From assembly GCF_007830295.1 (NCBI RefSeq), contig NZ_VLKC01000002.1:778940-842939 (forward strand): a DNA stretch of 64,000 nucleotides, written 5' to 3'. Numbering within the stretch: position 1 is the stretch's first letter; every line of letters starts with the position of its first letter. This DNA is from Sporomusa sp. KB1. GTDB taxonomy: Bacteria > Bacillota > Negativicutes > Sporomusales > Sporomusaceae. Of the stretch, positions 26,566-36,882 are shown piece by piece. The notes below the pieces were generated by a model. The model searched no databases, was not told where the DNA came from, and was given only the letters and a program-made list of their open reading frames with translations. The position numbers and the translations under genes are program-made.

Positions 26566-28760
26566 TAGTCGTTCCCCTCCACTTTCGAAATCCGACACAT
26601 AACGCCTCTAGAGCAAAAACTGCCGCAAAGCTCATCTAAAGTGTCCGGATCGTCATCCACGCATACATTAATATTGGATTCAAATACGCCCATTAAGCTA
26701 GGATCTTTTACTTCCTTTTCAGGGAACCACCAGCCACGTTCTGCCTGAATAACATCAGGTGCTACAGCCGAGGTGATAAATGCGGTCTGCTTAACCTTGC
26801 CGGTTGGCGTTTCAATCCAAACCCATTCGCCCTCTTTGATGTTACATTTTTGAGCAAGAGCCGGATTAATGGCAACTCGTGGATAAGGCCGTAACAATCT
26901 GATTCTTGTTATTTCCCGGTGTTCAGAATGGAAGAACGGCATAAAACCACCACCGGCAACAAGACTTAATGGATATTGCTCCGCCAATTCCGGTTTGGCT
27001 TCAGCGCTGAATGGCGGTGCTACATAGTGAGGCAGCGGATCATAACCAAGCTGTTCAAAGATGGATATTTTAAGTTCAACTTTACCTGACGGAGTAGCCA
27101 CACCACGAGTTTCATATTTGCGGTAATCACGCTCGGCAAAATGCATCCGGTACAGCTCAACAAATTCTTCATAACTTTCAAGCTCTAAGCCTAGCGGATC
27201 AAGTCGGTACTTGAATATTTCTTCATCAGTTTTCCAAGGCCAATACTCTGCTTGCCCCATTCTATGACCAAGTTCTGACCAAAACTCGGTATCAGTCTTA
27301 CGCTCATACATTGGTTCAATTGCTTTCTCGGAAGCAATCAGCCAATCAGAAACCCCGTACGTGGTAGTCATAACCGGTCTTTCCAACCAGGAAGCAGCAG
27401 GCAAAATATAGTCAGCCAGCATAGCTGACGGCGTCATCCAATACTCCATTACTACATACAAATCAAGCTTTTTTAATCCTTCATAAACAAGTTTGGAGTT
27501 TGCATACGATACTAACGGATTATTAGCCAATGTGATACAGGCTTTTACCGGGTAGGGTTTTTCTGTTGCCATAGCTCTAAATACTGTTGAGGGATTGGCT
27601 TCACAGAACCATTCTGCCGGGATACTTTTACCCCATACGCGCAGCATATTTTCGGTTAACATTTCGTAACCTGGCCAGGAGTTCAGTTTAAACCGGTCTG
27701 ACCCCAACTGTTTCGCCCGCTGCTCTTCTGGCAGCATATCATTTAATTCCATTTCCCAGTCAGTAATGAAGGTTGGGTGAGGACCAGGCATTACATCGCC
27801 GCCCGGAACGTCTAAATTGCCGCAAATGATACGCAACGCAACACGTGCTTGAGCGGAAGCTGCACTGCCTTTTCCTAATTGGTCTGTAGCAACTCCCCAT
27901 ACGATACAAGCCGGCTTGCTCATCGCGTACATTCTGGCAGTCTCAGCAATCAATTCCGGAGATAGACCGGTTTTTTCGGCTGCCCATTCAGGCGTGTATT
28001 CTTCTACTCTTTCACTTAATTCTTCAAATCCTACTGTCCATTCAGCAATGAAGTCATAATCGCATAAGCCTTCGTTAATAATAACATTCAGCCAGGCAAG
28101 TGCCAGAGCATTGTCCGAACCTGGCTTTAAAGGCATCCAGATGTCAGCTTTCGAGGCGGTTTCACTGTAGTTCGGATCAATAACAATAATTTTCGTTCCA
28201 TTCGCTTTAGCTTGTAACATACCACGCATTTCCGGCAAATAGGAAGACCCGCCATTATGACCCCATATAACAGCACATTTTGCTCCCGCAATTTCGGGGT
28301 CGAAAGCGGCCCAACCGTAGGACGCTGCCTCGGTTAAAAAGTTAGGAATCCAGCAAACAGGAGCTGTATGAACAACATTAGGGCTACCCACGAGATTGAA
28401 GAAACGTCTCCGGGCAAAATCATCAGTCCGGTTAGTGCCCCCGGTAGTAGTGATTGTCTCAGCACCATACTTTGCTTTTAAAGCAGTTAAACGTGCCGCA
28501 ATGTCATCTAATGCTTCTTCCCAGGACACGCGTTTGAATTCACCTGACCCGCGTTTACCTACCCTTTTAAGAGGATAGTTAATCCGGTTGGGGTGGTTGA
28601 GGTGATCTAATGCCGAAGCTCCCCGAGGACATTGCGCCCCCGCATTAAACGGATGCTCCGGATCTCCCACAACCTTTGTTATCACTCCGTTTTCCACTGT
28701 TGCCAGCATACCACAATTCATATGGCAGAAGTGGCAAGCCGTCTTTTTTTCTTCACTCAT
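26565..28760 (-). CDS. DMSO-reductase-family molybdopterin oxidoreductase, NrfD-linked
   Basis: The 731-residue protein has a canonical FS0 cluster: C9-x2-C12-x3-C16-x27-C44. The metal-ligand region TAPVCWIPNFL (Cys136) suggests a Cys-ligated Mo or W. Later segments LPAASWLERP, GGGFMPFFHSEHREI and AERGWWFPEKE are pterin-binding hallmarks. There is no Tat signal, so the complex should face the cytoplasm. It is grouped with a four-cluster ferredoxin and an NrfD anchor, as in polysulfide/DMSO-type reductases. The substrate is unknown. An acetylene-hydratase role is unlikely because the Asp beside the first Cys pair is not present. Confidence 0.93.
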   Translation of the reverse strand: MSEEKKTACHFCHMNCGMLATVENGVITKVVGDPEHPFNAGAQCPRGASALDHLNHPNRINYPLKRVGKRGSGEFKRVSWEEALDDIAARLTALKAKYGAETITTTGGTNRTDDFARRRFFNLVGSPNVVHTAPVCWIPNFLTEAASYGWAAFDPEIAGAKCAVIWGHNGGSSYLPEMRGMLQAKANGTKIIVIDPNYSETASKADIWMPLKPGSDNALALAWLNVIINEGLCDYDFIAEWTVGFEELSERVEEYTPEWAAEKTGLSPELIAETARMYAMSKPACIVWGVATDQLGKGSAASAQARVALRIICGNLDVPGGDVMPGPHPTFITDWEMELNDMLPEEQRAKQLGSDRFKLNSWPGYEMLTENMLRVWGKSIPAEWFCEANPSTVFRAMATEKPYPVKACITLANNPLVSYANSKLVYEGLKKLDLYVVMEYWMTPSAMLADYILPAASWLERPVMTTTYGVSDWLIASEKAIEPMYERKTDTEFWSELGHRMGQAEYWPWKTDEEIFKYRLDPLGLELESYEEFVELYRMHFAERDYRKYETRGVATPSGKVELKISIFEQLGYDPLPHYVAPPFSAEAKPELAEQYPLSLVAGGGFMPFFHSEHREITRIRLLRPYPRVAINPALAQKCNIKEGEWVWIETPTGKVKQTAFITSAVAPDVIQAERGWWFPEKEVKDPSLMGVFESNINVCVDDDPDTLDELCGSFCSRGVMCRISKVEGND

Positions 28761-28803
28761 CCTTTATCCCCCAATTTCATACAATATTATCGGTTTTTTA
28801 GCT

Positions 28804-29754
28804 TTAGCGAACTGTTAGCTGTATGGCTTTTTGCGGACATTGCCCGGCACAGGTATAGCAGGCACAACATTTCTCGGCAGCTGATGCACTTGCCGTTTGC
28901 TTCCCATCCATAGTCACCATCCTAATTACGGCTTCCGGACAAAACGCTTCACATAAACCACAGCCGGTGCACTGGTTGCTGTCAATACGAACATCAACCG
29001 AATTACCTCCTACCGGTTCAGCACAAGCTACTTTATCTATAACTGGCGGCATATAGATCCGCCGCCGAGCCTCCGGAATACTTTTTACCGATAATTTTTC
29101 CAGTGCCCCTACCAGTGTGGGCAACTGTTGAAACGGTACAGAAACATAGGCTTCAAAATCACTAATATCACTAATGGCTCTGGCACCATAACAACCGAAA
29201 GAAATATTCATTTGTTGAGTTTTCATAACCTGTACCGTCAAATCAGCACAAGTTGAGTTGTAACCTGAAGTATGAAAATTATGCCGTTCCCCCGTGCTAT
29301 AGCTGGCTGCACACATTAACCACATCATTTGTTCAGGATACATAGTAAAAATAACTACATCTGGTTCAAAAGTGGCATCCTCAAGCGGAGCAAGCACAGT
29401 CGCCGCATAGGTACCTGCTTCAAACTCCTGCCTTGTGGCTATCATTTTCTGTGCACATTCAATTGTCGGCAATTTTTTAAACAACAGATATAATTCACCA
29501 GAACGCAATTTAGGGGACATAGGAACCAACCCCATAATTGCAGCTCCGTCCGGGCAGGCGTGCCGACTGGGTGGCATATATAAACTATTACCTCGCCGAG
29601 CAAGGGTGATAGCCTGGCAGTGTCTCAGCGGAACCGAAGGCTGAGTTACTTTTTCCGGAACTTTTTCACCGGGCTTTACTAGTTTTACCGCAACTGGTGA
29701 CCACCTAAGTGTCAACATTTTTGTAAGTGCTGTGGCAAGTTCATTATTATTCAC
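28804..29754 (-). CDS. DUF169 protein with C-terminal 2x[4Fe-4S] ferredoxin domain
   Basis: I chose the GTG at 29754 with AAAGGAGA upstream, giving about 316 residues; a longer frame overlaps the upstream gene. Residues ~1-235 are DUF169: LRWSPVAVKL, RHCQAITLARRG, PDGAAIMGLVP and FGCYGAR. The C-terminal part has CTGCGLCEAFCPEAVI and CCACYTCAGQCPQKAI. DUF169 proteins occur with Mo/W or corrinoid metabolism but have no fixed reaction. It lies between the HdrD-like and catalytic-subunit genes. Confidence 0.85.
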   Translation of the reverse strand: MNNNELATALTKMLTLRWSPVAVKLVKPGEKVPEKVTQPSVPLRHCQAITLARRGNSLYMPPSRHACPDGAAIMGLVPMSPKLRSGELYLLFKKLPTIECAQKMIATRQEFEAGTYAATVLAPLEDATFEPDVVIFTMYPEQMMWLMCAASYSTGERHNFHTSGYNSTCADLTVQVMKTQQMNISFGCYGARAISDISDFEAYVSVPFQQLPTLVGALEKLSVKSIPEARRRIYMPPVIDKVACAEPVGGNSVDVRIDSNQCTGCGLCEAFCPEAVIRMVTMDGKQTASASAAEKCCACYTCAGQCPQKAIQLTVR

Positions 29755-29773
29755 GCTGCTTGGTCTCCTTTTC

Positions 29774-30874
29774 TTACCTGTCCTCTGCCATAATTTGTTC
29801 CCATATTTTTTCCCCATCAGCACCGGTGAGCATTTTAGCTACCCGTGCTTTCGCCCCAGTGAATTCTTTATTTTGATCCAGTAACAAGTGTAACGCGTGA
29901 GTTACGGGAATAGGCGAACTAAAAACATCAAATTTCAACACACAACTTAGACAGTACCCTACCAGAATATCGGCGCCGGACAACTTGACTTCATTCATTC
30001 TTTGCTCTACGAGTTTTTCCGTTAATTCCGGATTAAAGTGAGAAATCTGCCCACCGCTGCCGCAACAAATTGCTTGCTCTTTACTGTGTTTCATTTCTAT
30101 TATAGAAAAGCCACTTTGCTCCAATGCTTGACGCACTTGACTGGCAAACGTAAGTTCAAACCGATCCGGACAGGCATCATGGATGGTGCACTTGATTTTG
30201 TCAGTCCGCTTAAGTGGCTCAATTTTTAACACTTCATACACTGTCTGAACACTAACATCACAAAATTCAAAGACGTTTTTCAATTGATAATAACAACCTG
30301 GGCAGGCAGTAATAAGCCTGGTAATGTTATGTTTTTGCACAAATTCCCTTAACCCCGCCTGCATGATTTCAGCTCTTTGCTGCAAACCCATTTGAAGCAA
30401 AGGTTTGCTACAACACTCTGTCCATATGCCCTGACAGTTACAGTCAGTCTGTAATCTGCAATAAACCTCACGCGTTAGTTCCGGAGAATACGTCAGCAAA
30501 GTACAGCCGGGAAAAAACCAAGTTCCACCACTGCCGACATTTTCTATATCACGATAGTCAATACCATAATAGCTGCGGAAAACATTCATAACATTATTTT
30601 TTCTATCAGGAAATAGATACCGGTATTCATCAATATCCAATTCACCATTAGCTACTGCTTCATTCCTTCGGCTGGCAAACATCTCTTTGGGGCTTAGTCC
30701 TTGTGGACAAACAGCCTCACATGCACCGCATAATGAACAGCTAAAGGCATCGTCAACCTCGACCCCTTGCTTTGCTATTATCGCCGGTGTTTTTCCTGTT
30801 GCTTTTAGAAATTGACAAATTTCAGTACATTCACCACATTCAATACAGTTTTTCGCTAGTCTATCCATCCACAA
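29774..30874 (-). CDS. HdrD/GlpC-like CCG-domain iron-sulfur protein
   Basis: The 366-residue protein has two N-terminal [4Fe-4S] motifs (CIECGECTEIC and CSLCGACEAVCPQG). Two CCG domains follow, with FPGCTLLTY...CCSKPLL and HDACPDRFE...AICCGSGGQ. Such proteins handle thiol/disulfide or lactate/glycerol-3-phosphate-type electron transfer. In this operon it could feed electrons to the DUF169-ferredoxin and Mo enzyme. It lies between the DUF2064 gene and the DUF169 gene. Confidence 0.9.
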   Translation of the reverse strand: MWMDRLAKNCIECGECTEICQFLKATGKTPAIIAKQGVEVDDAFSCSLCGACEAVCPQGLSPKEMFASRRNEAVANGELDIDEYRYLFPDRKNNVMNVFRSYYGIDYRDIENVGSGGTWFFPGCTLLTYSPELTREVYCRLQTDCNCQGIWTECCSKPLLQMGLQQRAEIMQAGLREFVQKHNITRLITACPGCYYQLKNVFEFCDVSVQTVYEVLKIEPLKRTDKIKCTIHDACPDRFELTFASQVRQALEQSGFSIIEMKHSKEQAICCGSGGQISHFNPELTEKLVEQRMNEVKLSGADILVGYCLSCVLKFDVFSSPIPVTHALHLLLDQNKEFTGAKARVAKMLTGADGEKIWEQIMAEDR

Positions 30875-30915
30875 CTCCCCTTAAGACCACCACGACTTAC
30901 CAAAGAATTTTATAA

Positions 30916-31743
30916 TCAACGGTGCGCTACTGCCGTGCTTTCCAGACCGATTTCATTTAAAACTGCAATGGTGTTTGCCGGTATCTTGATGCTTTTATCG
31001 CAGCGTGCTGCTAATTCCAACGCCTTGATAACCGGAATCATGCTTGCTAAATCCACTGGAATATCAACGTCAGGCGCGGCTTCAACTATACCAAATGGAA
31101 TATCTTGCCGTACCGCTTTAGTTATCAACATATCCAACGCAGTTGTCCCATCAGTATTGTAAAATACCCGGTTGAAATCAAATGGCGTCGTACAGGTAAA
31201 ACCAACAACGGAAAAGCCACCTTCCTGACAAGCTCCTTCCACTAACCCTGCTCCCAGTTTTTGGGATACATTATCAATTTTACGGGCCACTTTTAGACCA
31301 TATTCACTCGTTGCCAACTGTTCCAGTTTGCAAACAGCATCCTTTAGGATGGAAGGCTGCAAGCTAGGCAGGTCTCCACCGACAATGATCACACTATCAG
31401 CTAAACGTTCCGAAGCCCCGTTTTTCAGAATATAATCAGCAGCATATTGCATACATTGATCAAAGTTGCCGCCTCGGTCAGCATAAACTTCTTTAATTTG
31501 CGAACGGTCGGAAATCCTGGACAACAGTTTTTCCAGGTATTCGCGATCTCCATCATGATTGTAACAAACCCGGATGTCACCACTTTTGGCCTCGATACAA
31601 ACGTTAATTACGTCTAGCAGACAGCCTTCATAAAAAGCCATAGCCTCTTCCGGAGTTAATATGCCGCCCCGCTCTGTAGTAAGCCGGGTTTTAGTTTCTC
31701 CGGCCTTAGGAACTTTGGTAAATACAACTATTGCATTGCGCAT
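30916..31743 (-). CDS. DUF2064 (TIGR04282-type) glycosyl/nucleotidyl-transferase-like protein
   Basis: The 275-residue protein starts RNAIVVFTKVPKAGETKTRL, the KxPxxGxxKTRL motif of the DUF2064 family. It has IIVGGDLPSLQPSIL near residue 123-137. The fold resembles nucleotide-diphosphate sugar transferases such as MobA and CofC. This raises the possibility of a cofactor-nucleotide role, but no reaction is established. It is the promoter-proximal gene of the Mo-enzyme operon, downstream of two sigma-54-like sites. The AGGGGGAATAGT site precedes the ATG. Confidence 0.82.
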   Translation of the reverse strand: MRNAIVVFTKVPKAGETKTRLTTERGGILTPEEAMAFYEGCLLDVINVCIEAKSGDIRVCYNHDGDREYLEKLLSRISDRSQIKEVYADRGGNFDQCMQYAADYILKNGASERLADSVIIVGGDLPSLQPSILKDAVCKLEQLATSEYGLKVARKIDNVSQKLGAGLVEGACQEGGFSVVGFTCTTPFDFNRVFYNTDGTTALDMLITKAVRQDIPFGIVEAAPDVDIPVDLASMIPVIKALELAARCDKSIKIPANTIAVLNEIGLESTAVAHR

Positions 31744-31879
31744 TACTATTCCCCCTATAAATAAACTAAGCTACTTTAAATATATACCAAGCACAGGTAA
31801 ATTTCGGTATCCTTGCATCCGCTAAGCTCAGTATTTCTCTGTTATATCGCATTCATATTATTATCTAAATACTTTATAA

Positions 31880-31896
31880 TGCAAAATTCATGCCAA
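31880..31896 (-). promoter_or_regulatory. Sigma-54 promoter, proximal, of the DUF2064-Mo enzyme operon
   Basis: Minus strand TTGGCATGAATTTTGCA has the -24 GG and -12 GC at the right distance. It lies about 140 bases upstream of the DUF2064 start. Confidence 0.78.
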
Positions 31897-32096
31897 TTAG
31901 TTTTCTTAATAAACAAACCCCCAAACCTCTTATAGATAAAGCATTTGCGCTTATTTTTATTTTTGTAATTCCTTTTTCTTTTTTTCATTTTGAGAAATTC
32001 CTCATTTTTATTGTCTCATTTTAAAATCAATAACGCTTCTTTTTCAGTACACACCAAAAAGGAAATTTGATTAAAATAACCACAAAGATATTTTAA

Positions 32097-32113
32097 TGCA
32101 AATTTTATGCCAA
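32097..32113 (-). promoter_or_regulatory. Second sigma-54-like site upstream of the same operon
   Basis: Minus strand TTGGCATAAAATTTGCA also fits the -24/-12 pattern, about 217 bases upstream of the proximal site. Two such sites in tandem over a gene-free 570-bp interval suggest dual promoters or a decoy. The rest of 31744-32312 is AT-rich and shows no gene I can support. Confidence 0.65.
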
Positions 32114-32312
32114 CCTAAAAAACAGCGCAAAAGCTCGATATTTCGTAGAAAAAGCTACTTTTAGTCAATAACAAGATGAACCAAATTGATTTAAATTTTC
32201 TATTTTGGGACAGCAATTCAGTCTCCTCGCAGAAGCTTAAAACTTTTGATCCCGCCTGAATAAAAAAAGCAGCCTTTTCCATAAACAAATACTCTCTCAC
32301 AATTAACTAAAC

Positions 32313-34286
32313 CTAAACTTTGAATCTACTGACTACGTTTTGCAATTGTTCCGCCAGTTCAGCCAGATTCTGACTGGAAGACGCGATTTCCTCCATTGAA
32401 GCTGACTGTTCTTCGGTTGCAGCGGAAACGGTCTGTGCCTGGCTTGCTATCTCCCGACTTATCGTTTCCACTTCTTTCACCGTCTCAAGAACCTTTTCGC
32501 TATTGAAAGCCAATTCATCCATTCCATTGGCGGCGTCTTGTGCAATGTCTGCAACTTCCTTCACATGTCCGTTGATGTCCCGGAAGGCTATACCTGCTTG
32601 ATCAACGACCTCATATCCCCGCTTCACTTCCTGGGTTCCATTGGTCATAGCAGTCACTGCATTTTCTGTCTTTCCTTGAATATCGCTAATAAGTTCGGCA
32701 ATCTTTTTTGCCGCCTCTTGCGATTGCTCTGCCAACTTGCGTACTTCCTCGGCTACCACCGCAAATCCTCGACCTTGTTCGCCGGCTCGTGCTGCCTCAA
32801 TGGCAGCGTTGAGTGCTAACAGATTTGTTTGGCTAGCGATACCAGCGATTGTTTCGACGATTTGTCCAATTTCTTTGGAGCGTTCACCAAGCTCAACAAC
32901 TACTTGTGCTGAATTATCCACTGTTTGCTTGATACTGTTCATCTGACTCACAGCAGTAGTAACAGCCTTATTGCCTTCTGCAGCTGAATTCACCGCTCTG
33001 CTGGCGATGTTTACTGCATTGCGCGTTTTATCAGCTTGCTGCCGTGCTTCACTCGTAATCTGTTGCATAAAGTCAACAGCTTTTGTTACAGCACTGGTCT
33101 GGCGTGCGGCTCCCTGAGCGGTTTCGACAATAGAACCAGCCACCTGGCTGGCTGCCTGGGCTGACTGATCGGCATTGGCGGTCAGTTCTTCCGAAGAAGC
33201 AGCTACCTGCTCTGAAGTACTGCCGATCTGGCGCACCAGGTTGTGAAGATTCCCAGTCATCGTTTCGAACGCTCTCGCCAGATGCCCCAGTTCATCTTGG
33301 GAATTGACGTTAATTTCCGCCATTCTAAGGTCACCAGCAGCGATGCCATTTGCTGCTGCCTCCAATGTTTGCAATGGTTTTGAAATACGAGAAGCTATCA
33401 TCAAGATTGCCAAACTGGCGATAATAAGCACAACCATGATAGTACCAATGGAAACCCAAGTAAAAGCATCCAATTTGCCAGTCACTTCACTTGCTGGCAC
33501 ATTGACTCCGATTGACCAGCTAGTCCCCGCTATCGGTGCATAAGCTAAATACTTAGACGAACCGTCATAATTGTAACTTGCAAGACCACTTTCACCCTGC
33601 ACCATTTTTTCCTCTGCCGCCTTCAGCGCGGGGTTGGCATTAGAATCTGTCAGCACATTTGTCTTGTTGGCAATTTCTTTATTGGGATGGATAATTGTTA
33701 ACCCATCTTTACGCAGCAGGAATGCATAACCGGTCTTTCCAACTTTGATACCGAGAACCTTTTTTTCTACTTCCTCAATATTGACTGGTCCGGCCAAAAC
33801 GCCGATAATTCGCCCATTAGCTTGGATAGGGACAGCGATAACCACAATGAGCTTACCAGTTCCTTTGGACATAACCGGGTCAGAAATTACAGTTTCCCCC
33901 TTTATCCCCTGTTTAAAATAGTCACGATCGGCCAGATTTCCGGTTTCACCTTTGGAATCAAAATAATTCCCAGTGCTGTCAATCCAAAGAATGTTCTCAT
34001 ACATCTTATTCCTGGCCAATTCTGCCCCAAGATAAGGTGCAATACCCTCACGGTTGCCGCTAACCGCGAGAGGCGACCTGGCGATAGTTGCCATCTCCGT
34101 CACAGTACCTGACAACCACATGCCGATTTCCTTACCACTGTTTTGTACCAGGTTAGTAATTTCTACTTCAATATCTTTTGTCAAAATTTTCTTTGCCTGC
34201 CAATAATTCAGTCCCGCCAAAGCAGCAAGTGTCACCACAAATAGTGTGATAATCGCCACCAGTAGTTTAACTTTAATACTTTTCAT
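32313..34286 (-). CDS. Methyl-accepting chemotaxis protein with Cache sensor
   Basis: The 657-residue protein has an N-terminal membrane span (about 8-27), an extracytoplasmic dCache-like sensor (about 30-280) and a second span near 282-303. A HAMP domain follows, then a long signalling coiled coil with the hairpin tip [20 protein letters not shown] and [20 protein letters not shown]. It detects a small molecule outside the cell and signals to CheA. It starts 17 bases after the zinc-ribbon gene at 34304, so a shared transcript is likely. A related partial receptor lies at the right edge. Confidence 0.95.
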   Translation of the reverse strand: MKSIKVKLLVAIITLFVVTLAALAGLNYWQAKKILTKDIEVEITNLVQNSGKEIGMWLSGTVTEMATIARSPLAVSGNREGIAPYLGAELARNKMYENILWIDSTGNYFDSKGETGNLADRDYFKQGIKGETVISDPVMSKGTGKLIVVIAVPIQANGRIIGVLAGPVNIEEVEKKVLGIKVGKTGYAFLLRKDGLTIIHPNKEIANKTNVLTDSNANPALKAAEEKMVQGESGLASYNYDGSSKYLAYAPIAGTSWSIGVNVPASEVTGKLDAFTWVSIGTIMVVLIIASLAILMIASRISKPLQTLEAAANGIAAGDLRMAEINVNSQDELGHLARAFETMTGNLHNLVRQIGSTSEQVAASSEELTANADQSAQAASQVAGSIVETAQGAARQTSAVTKAVDFMQQITSEARQQADKTRNAVNIASRAVNSAAEGNKAVTTAVSQMNSIKQTVDNSAQVVVELGERSKEIGQIVETIAGIASQTNLLALNAAIEAARAGEQGRGFAVVAEEVRKLAEQSQEAAKKIAELISDIQGKTENAVTAMTNGTQEVKRGYEVVDQAGIAFRDINGHVKEVADIAQDAANGMDELAFNSEKVLETVKEVETISREIASQAQTVSAATEEQSASMEEIASSSQNLAELAEQLQNVVSRFKV

Positions 34287-34303
34287 GCCATCGCCTCTAT
34301 TTA

Positions 34304-34657
34304 CTATTTCTCTTGCCTCAGATTCATGGAATTCTTTGGTACAGCCATTTCATCAGCAGCATTGTTATTGCTTGATGACGGCGGTGTATTTCGGTTGCAA
34401 AGCTTTGCCATACCATCTTTAGGAGTATCTTGATGTCTGCCACAAGGATTCACGCACTTCAGTCCGCTATAATGACACATAATGGCAGGTTGTCGAACTT
34501 GTTCCGGCAGAGTTGCACGGCATTTTTTACAGTTTTTAATACCAGCTAAATTATGACCTCCACATGCAGGACATTTTACTATTTGAATCGGTGGTTTACA
34601 TTTCCCGCAAGATGGGTTACAGACCCAGCACACAATACTTCCGCCTCTCTTTCCCAT
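34304..34657 (-). CDS. Cys-rich zinc-ribbon protein upstream of the chemoreceptor
   Basis: The 117-residue protein has [14 protein letters not shown] and a zinc ribbon [18 protein letters not shown], related to the microproteins beside the Mo enzymes. A second Cys/His-rich piece, [15 protein letters not shown], and a low-complexity Ser/Asn tail follow. The ATG has no convincing ribosome site, so the start may be wrong or poorly translated. No enzyme domain is present; it is likely a metal-bound adaptor. The link to the receptor is by position only. Confidence 0.6.
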   Translation of the reverse strand: MGKRGGSIVCWVCNPSCGKCKPPIQIVKCPACGGHNLAGIKNCKKCRATLPEQVRQPAIMCHYSGLKCVNPCGRHQDTPKDGMAKLCNRNTPPSSSNNNAADEMAVPKNSMNLRQEK

Positions 34658-34840
34658 ACGTGTATATTTTTCTTAGTCTAACATACTCCACCTCGGTACA
34701 AGACCTTGTTCTAGTAAACATATTGTTAGTTGATAACTCTATGCCATTATTTCAGAAGATTGCGAAATCACTGTCGTTCAGACGTCTCAGACAACCTGCT
34801 TTTTAGCAGTAAAAAATCCCAGTTCAGGTTCTCGTAATAC

Positions 34841-36418
34841 TTAAGCCAACATATAACACATAGCAGCGGTTATCAGTACTAAAACAATTGAAATTGGGAA
34901 GGTGGTTTTCATTACTTTATTCTCTTCTCCGAAAGCATCTATGACATAAGCCGCATTTTGTAGCTTTCCCGGTGAACAAACACTGGCCAAACCAGCCCCT
35001 ATGCCTGTAGCGGCAGTAACAATCCGTGGATCAACATGTATCATATCAGAAGTTAATATATTATATTTAGCAAACATGGCCAAGGCCGAAGCTTCGCTTG
35101 AAGTAACAAAGCCGCCAAACATCCCCAATGGCGCGGTAATCAACGGATAAAAGGAACCAAATAGTTCTGCGGACTCCAAAGCCAGAACTGAAACCATGTT
35201 ATGTGTGGGATCAACATTCTTCCAGACTCCGCCGACGTTTTCTAAACCGGTATTATTCATTAGCAAGCCTAACATAAAGAATACAGCTAATGATAATACT
35301 GGTTTGGGAGCCCTTAACAGCCAATTGTTTAGGGTTTCTTGAATCTCTTTCTTTTTAGGCTTAAGAAAAATTGCCGAAAGTAGTGTACTTATCAACACCC
35401 AGGTATAGGCATTCCAAAGCGGTCGAATCTTGATTACCTGACCGGGTACTACGGAAACTGCCATCTCAAATTCTTTAAATAATAATTTATTTAAAGGCGG
35501 ATAAAAATTAACGATTAACAAGGCTGCGATCAAAATAATCCAAGGAGAAAATGCCGTAATCAAAGACATCTCCTTTTCTATTTGCAGTTCTTCCGGTGTT
35601 AAACAAGCCTTACAAATAATCGGCTTGCCAATTACTTTAAGATAAAGCATCATCACCAACATCACTGCAATACCTGCAATTATTCCGGTCAATACTACTC
35701 CCGAGCTAAAAGCTGGGATATAGGCAATAGCCACAGCCGTAAAACCTGCCGTCAAACCGGCAAGCAGACATGGAAAAAATCCTTTTACCATCGTCTTTAA
35801 TCCACCCACAAGCCACATCATGGCAAATGCAATTAAAGTCGATATGACCGGTAAATATTTAGAAAAAACCTGAGCAGCTTCAACCAATGGAACACCAGTA
35901 AAATCCGAATAAGTTACTAGTGGCGCTCCTAACATTGAATACGTACAAAGGGCGTCGAATCCCAGAGCAGGCAAAGCAATCGCCATAAATTTAGAATAGC
36001 CCATTGCTACCATAATCGGCGGTAAAACAGTTACCGGTGTTGCCCCGGCTGCTACTAGCATCATACCTGCACCCAGATTAACTGTCATTATTTGTGTAGC
36101 TGAATCCGAAAGAGCTAAGGTTTTTAAAAAAACAGCAATTCTTTTCAATGCGCCGGTAGCTTCCATAAAGTTAATCTGAAGAATTGATGTGACCGCCATT
36201 AGAGTAATGGGGAAAGAAGCGATAATCCCGGCGGCACTCGCCCTCATACTAAGCTCAAAAGACGTATAAAAGAAAAAGTATCCTACCAACATGCACAATA
36301 CCCAGCCAATAAGAGCACTGGTATGGGTAGCTACATTCTTCCAGGTCAGTAACAAAAAAATTATAATAATTGGTAACAAAGTTAAAAAGCTCAACAGTTC
36401 CACATAAATCCCCCTCAT
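34841..36418 (-). CDS. lctP: L-lactate permease (LctP/LldP family)
   Basis: The 525-residue membrane protein has about 12-14 spans and the LctP family pattern: AAGIIASFPITLMAVTSILQINFMEATGALK near the N-terminus, then NLGAGMMLVAAGATPVTVLPPIMVAMG and PLGMFGGFVTSSEASA...ATGIGAGLASVCSPGKLQNA near the C-terminus. It imports L-lactate or related 2-hydroxy acids with protons. AGGGGGAT-type bases precede the ATG. It lies downstream of the MoOR1-ferredoxin-zinc ribbon genes, separated by about 460 bases, and has no visible sigma-54 site. Confidence 0.92.
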   Translation of the reverse strand: MRGIYVELLSFLTLLPIIIIFLLLTWKNVATHTSALIGWVLCMLVGYFFFYTSFELSMRASAAGIIASFPITLMAVTSILQINFMEATGALKRIAVFLKTLALSDSATQIMTVNLGAGMMLVAAGATPVTVLPPIMVAMGYSKFMAIALPALGFDALCTYSMLGAPLVTYSDFTGVPLVEAAQVFSKYLPVISTLIAFAMMWLVGGLKTMVKGFFPCLLAGLTAGFTAVAIAYIPAFSSGVVLTGIIAGIAVMLVMMLYLKVIGKPIICKACLTPEELQIEKEMSLITAFSPWIILIAALLIVNFYPPLNKLLFKEFEMAVSVVPGQVIKIRPLWNAYTWVLISTLLSAIFLKPKKKEIQETLNNWLLRAPKPVLSLAVFFMLGLLMNNTGLENVGGVWKNVDPTHNMVSVLALESAELFGSFYPLITAPLGMFGGFVTSSEASALAMFAKYNILTSDMIHVDPRIVTAATGIGAGLASVCSPGKLQNAAYVIDAFGEENKVMKTTFPISIVLVLITAAMCYMLA

Positions 36419-36821
36419 TTTCCTATTTGCAGCTTAGTAGCACAGATGATATTTTTTTATAAAGTAAGTCAAATCAGCCTATGGGGAAATGGGGTGGGTT
36501 CTTCCACCCAAATCACTTTGGTACATTCCAGGATTTGATAGTTAATTGCATGCGTAATAAAGCGTACTTCGTACATTACGGGTACCCCTATGTATCTGTA
36601 CTATTATTTAATTTGGAATCCATTTATTAGTTTTAATTTAATTGATTCATTTTCTTCCCTTCTCGTTTCCACTATAGTCAGGTCTCAGAAACTGACTACA
36701 GTGGAAGCGAGCTTGTACTTGTGTTTTTGCATGTTGTAAAGCGATATTACAAGGGGTTCCACAAACTTATTCTTGAGGTCGCCTTGATATTTTGATATTT
36801 CCCTTACTCATTCTAAAACAT

Positions 36822-36856
36822 GTTAGTAAGGTTCGTACCGTGCGAACCTTACTAAC
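36822..36856. terminator. 14-bp perfect hairpin after the MoOR1 unit
   Basis: GTTAGTAAGGTTCG and its reverse complement surround TACCGTG. On the minus strand ATGTTTTAG follows, a weak T-tract. It lies 27 bases past the zinc-ribbon stop and probably ends or protects that transcript. The remaining bases up to the lactate permease (36419-36821) show no gene. Confidence 0.6.
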
Positions 36857-36882
36857 AATGAACCGTATTACGGCTTACCTTA

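Noticed and set aside
26565-28760. Acetylene hydratase for the NrfD-linked enzyme
   Set aside because: The Asp next to the cluster Cys needed for hydration is not there, and the ferredoxin and NrfD partners imply redox chemistry.
32115-32300. 61-codon frame between the chemoreceptor stop and the distal sigma-54 site
   Set aside because: No ribosome site, composition like the AT-rich surroundings, and no family resemblance.
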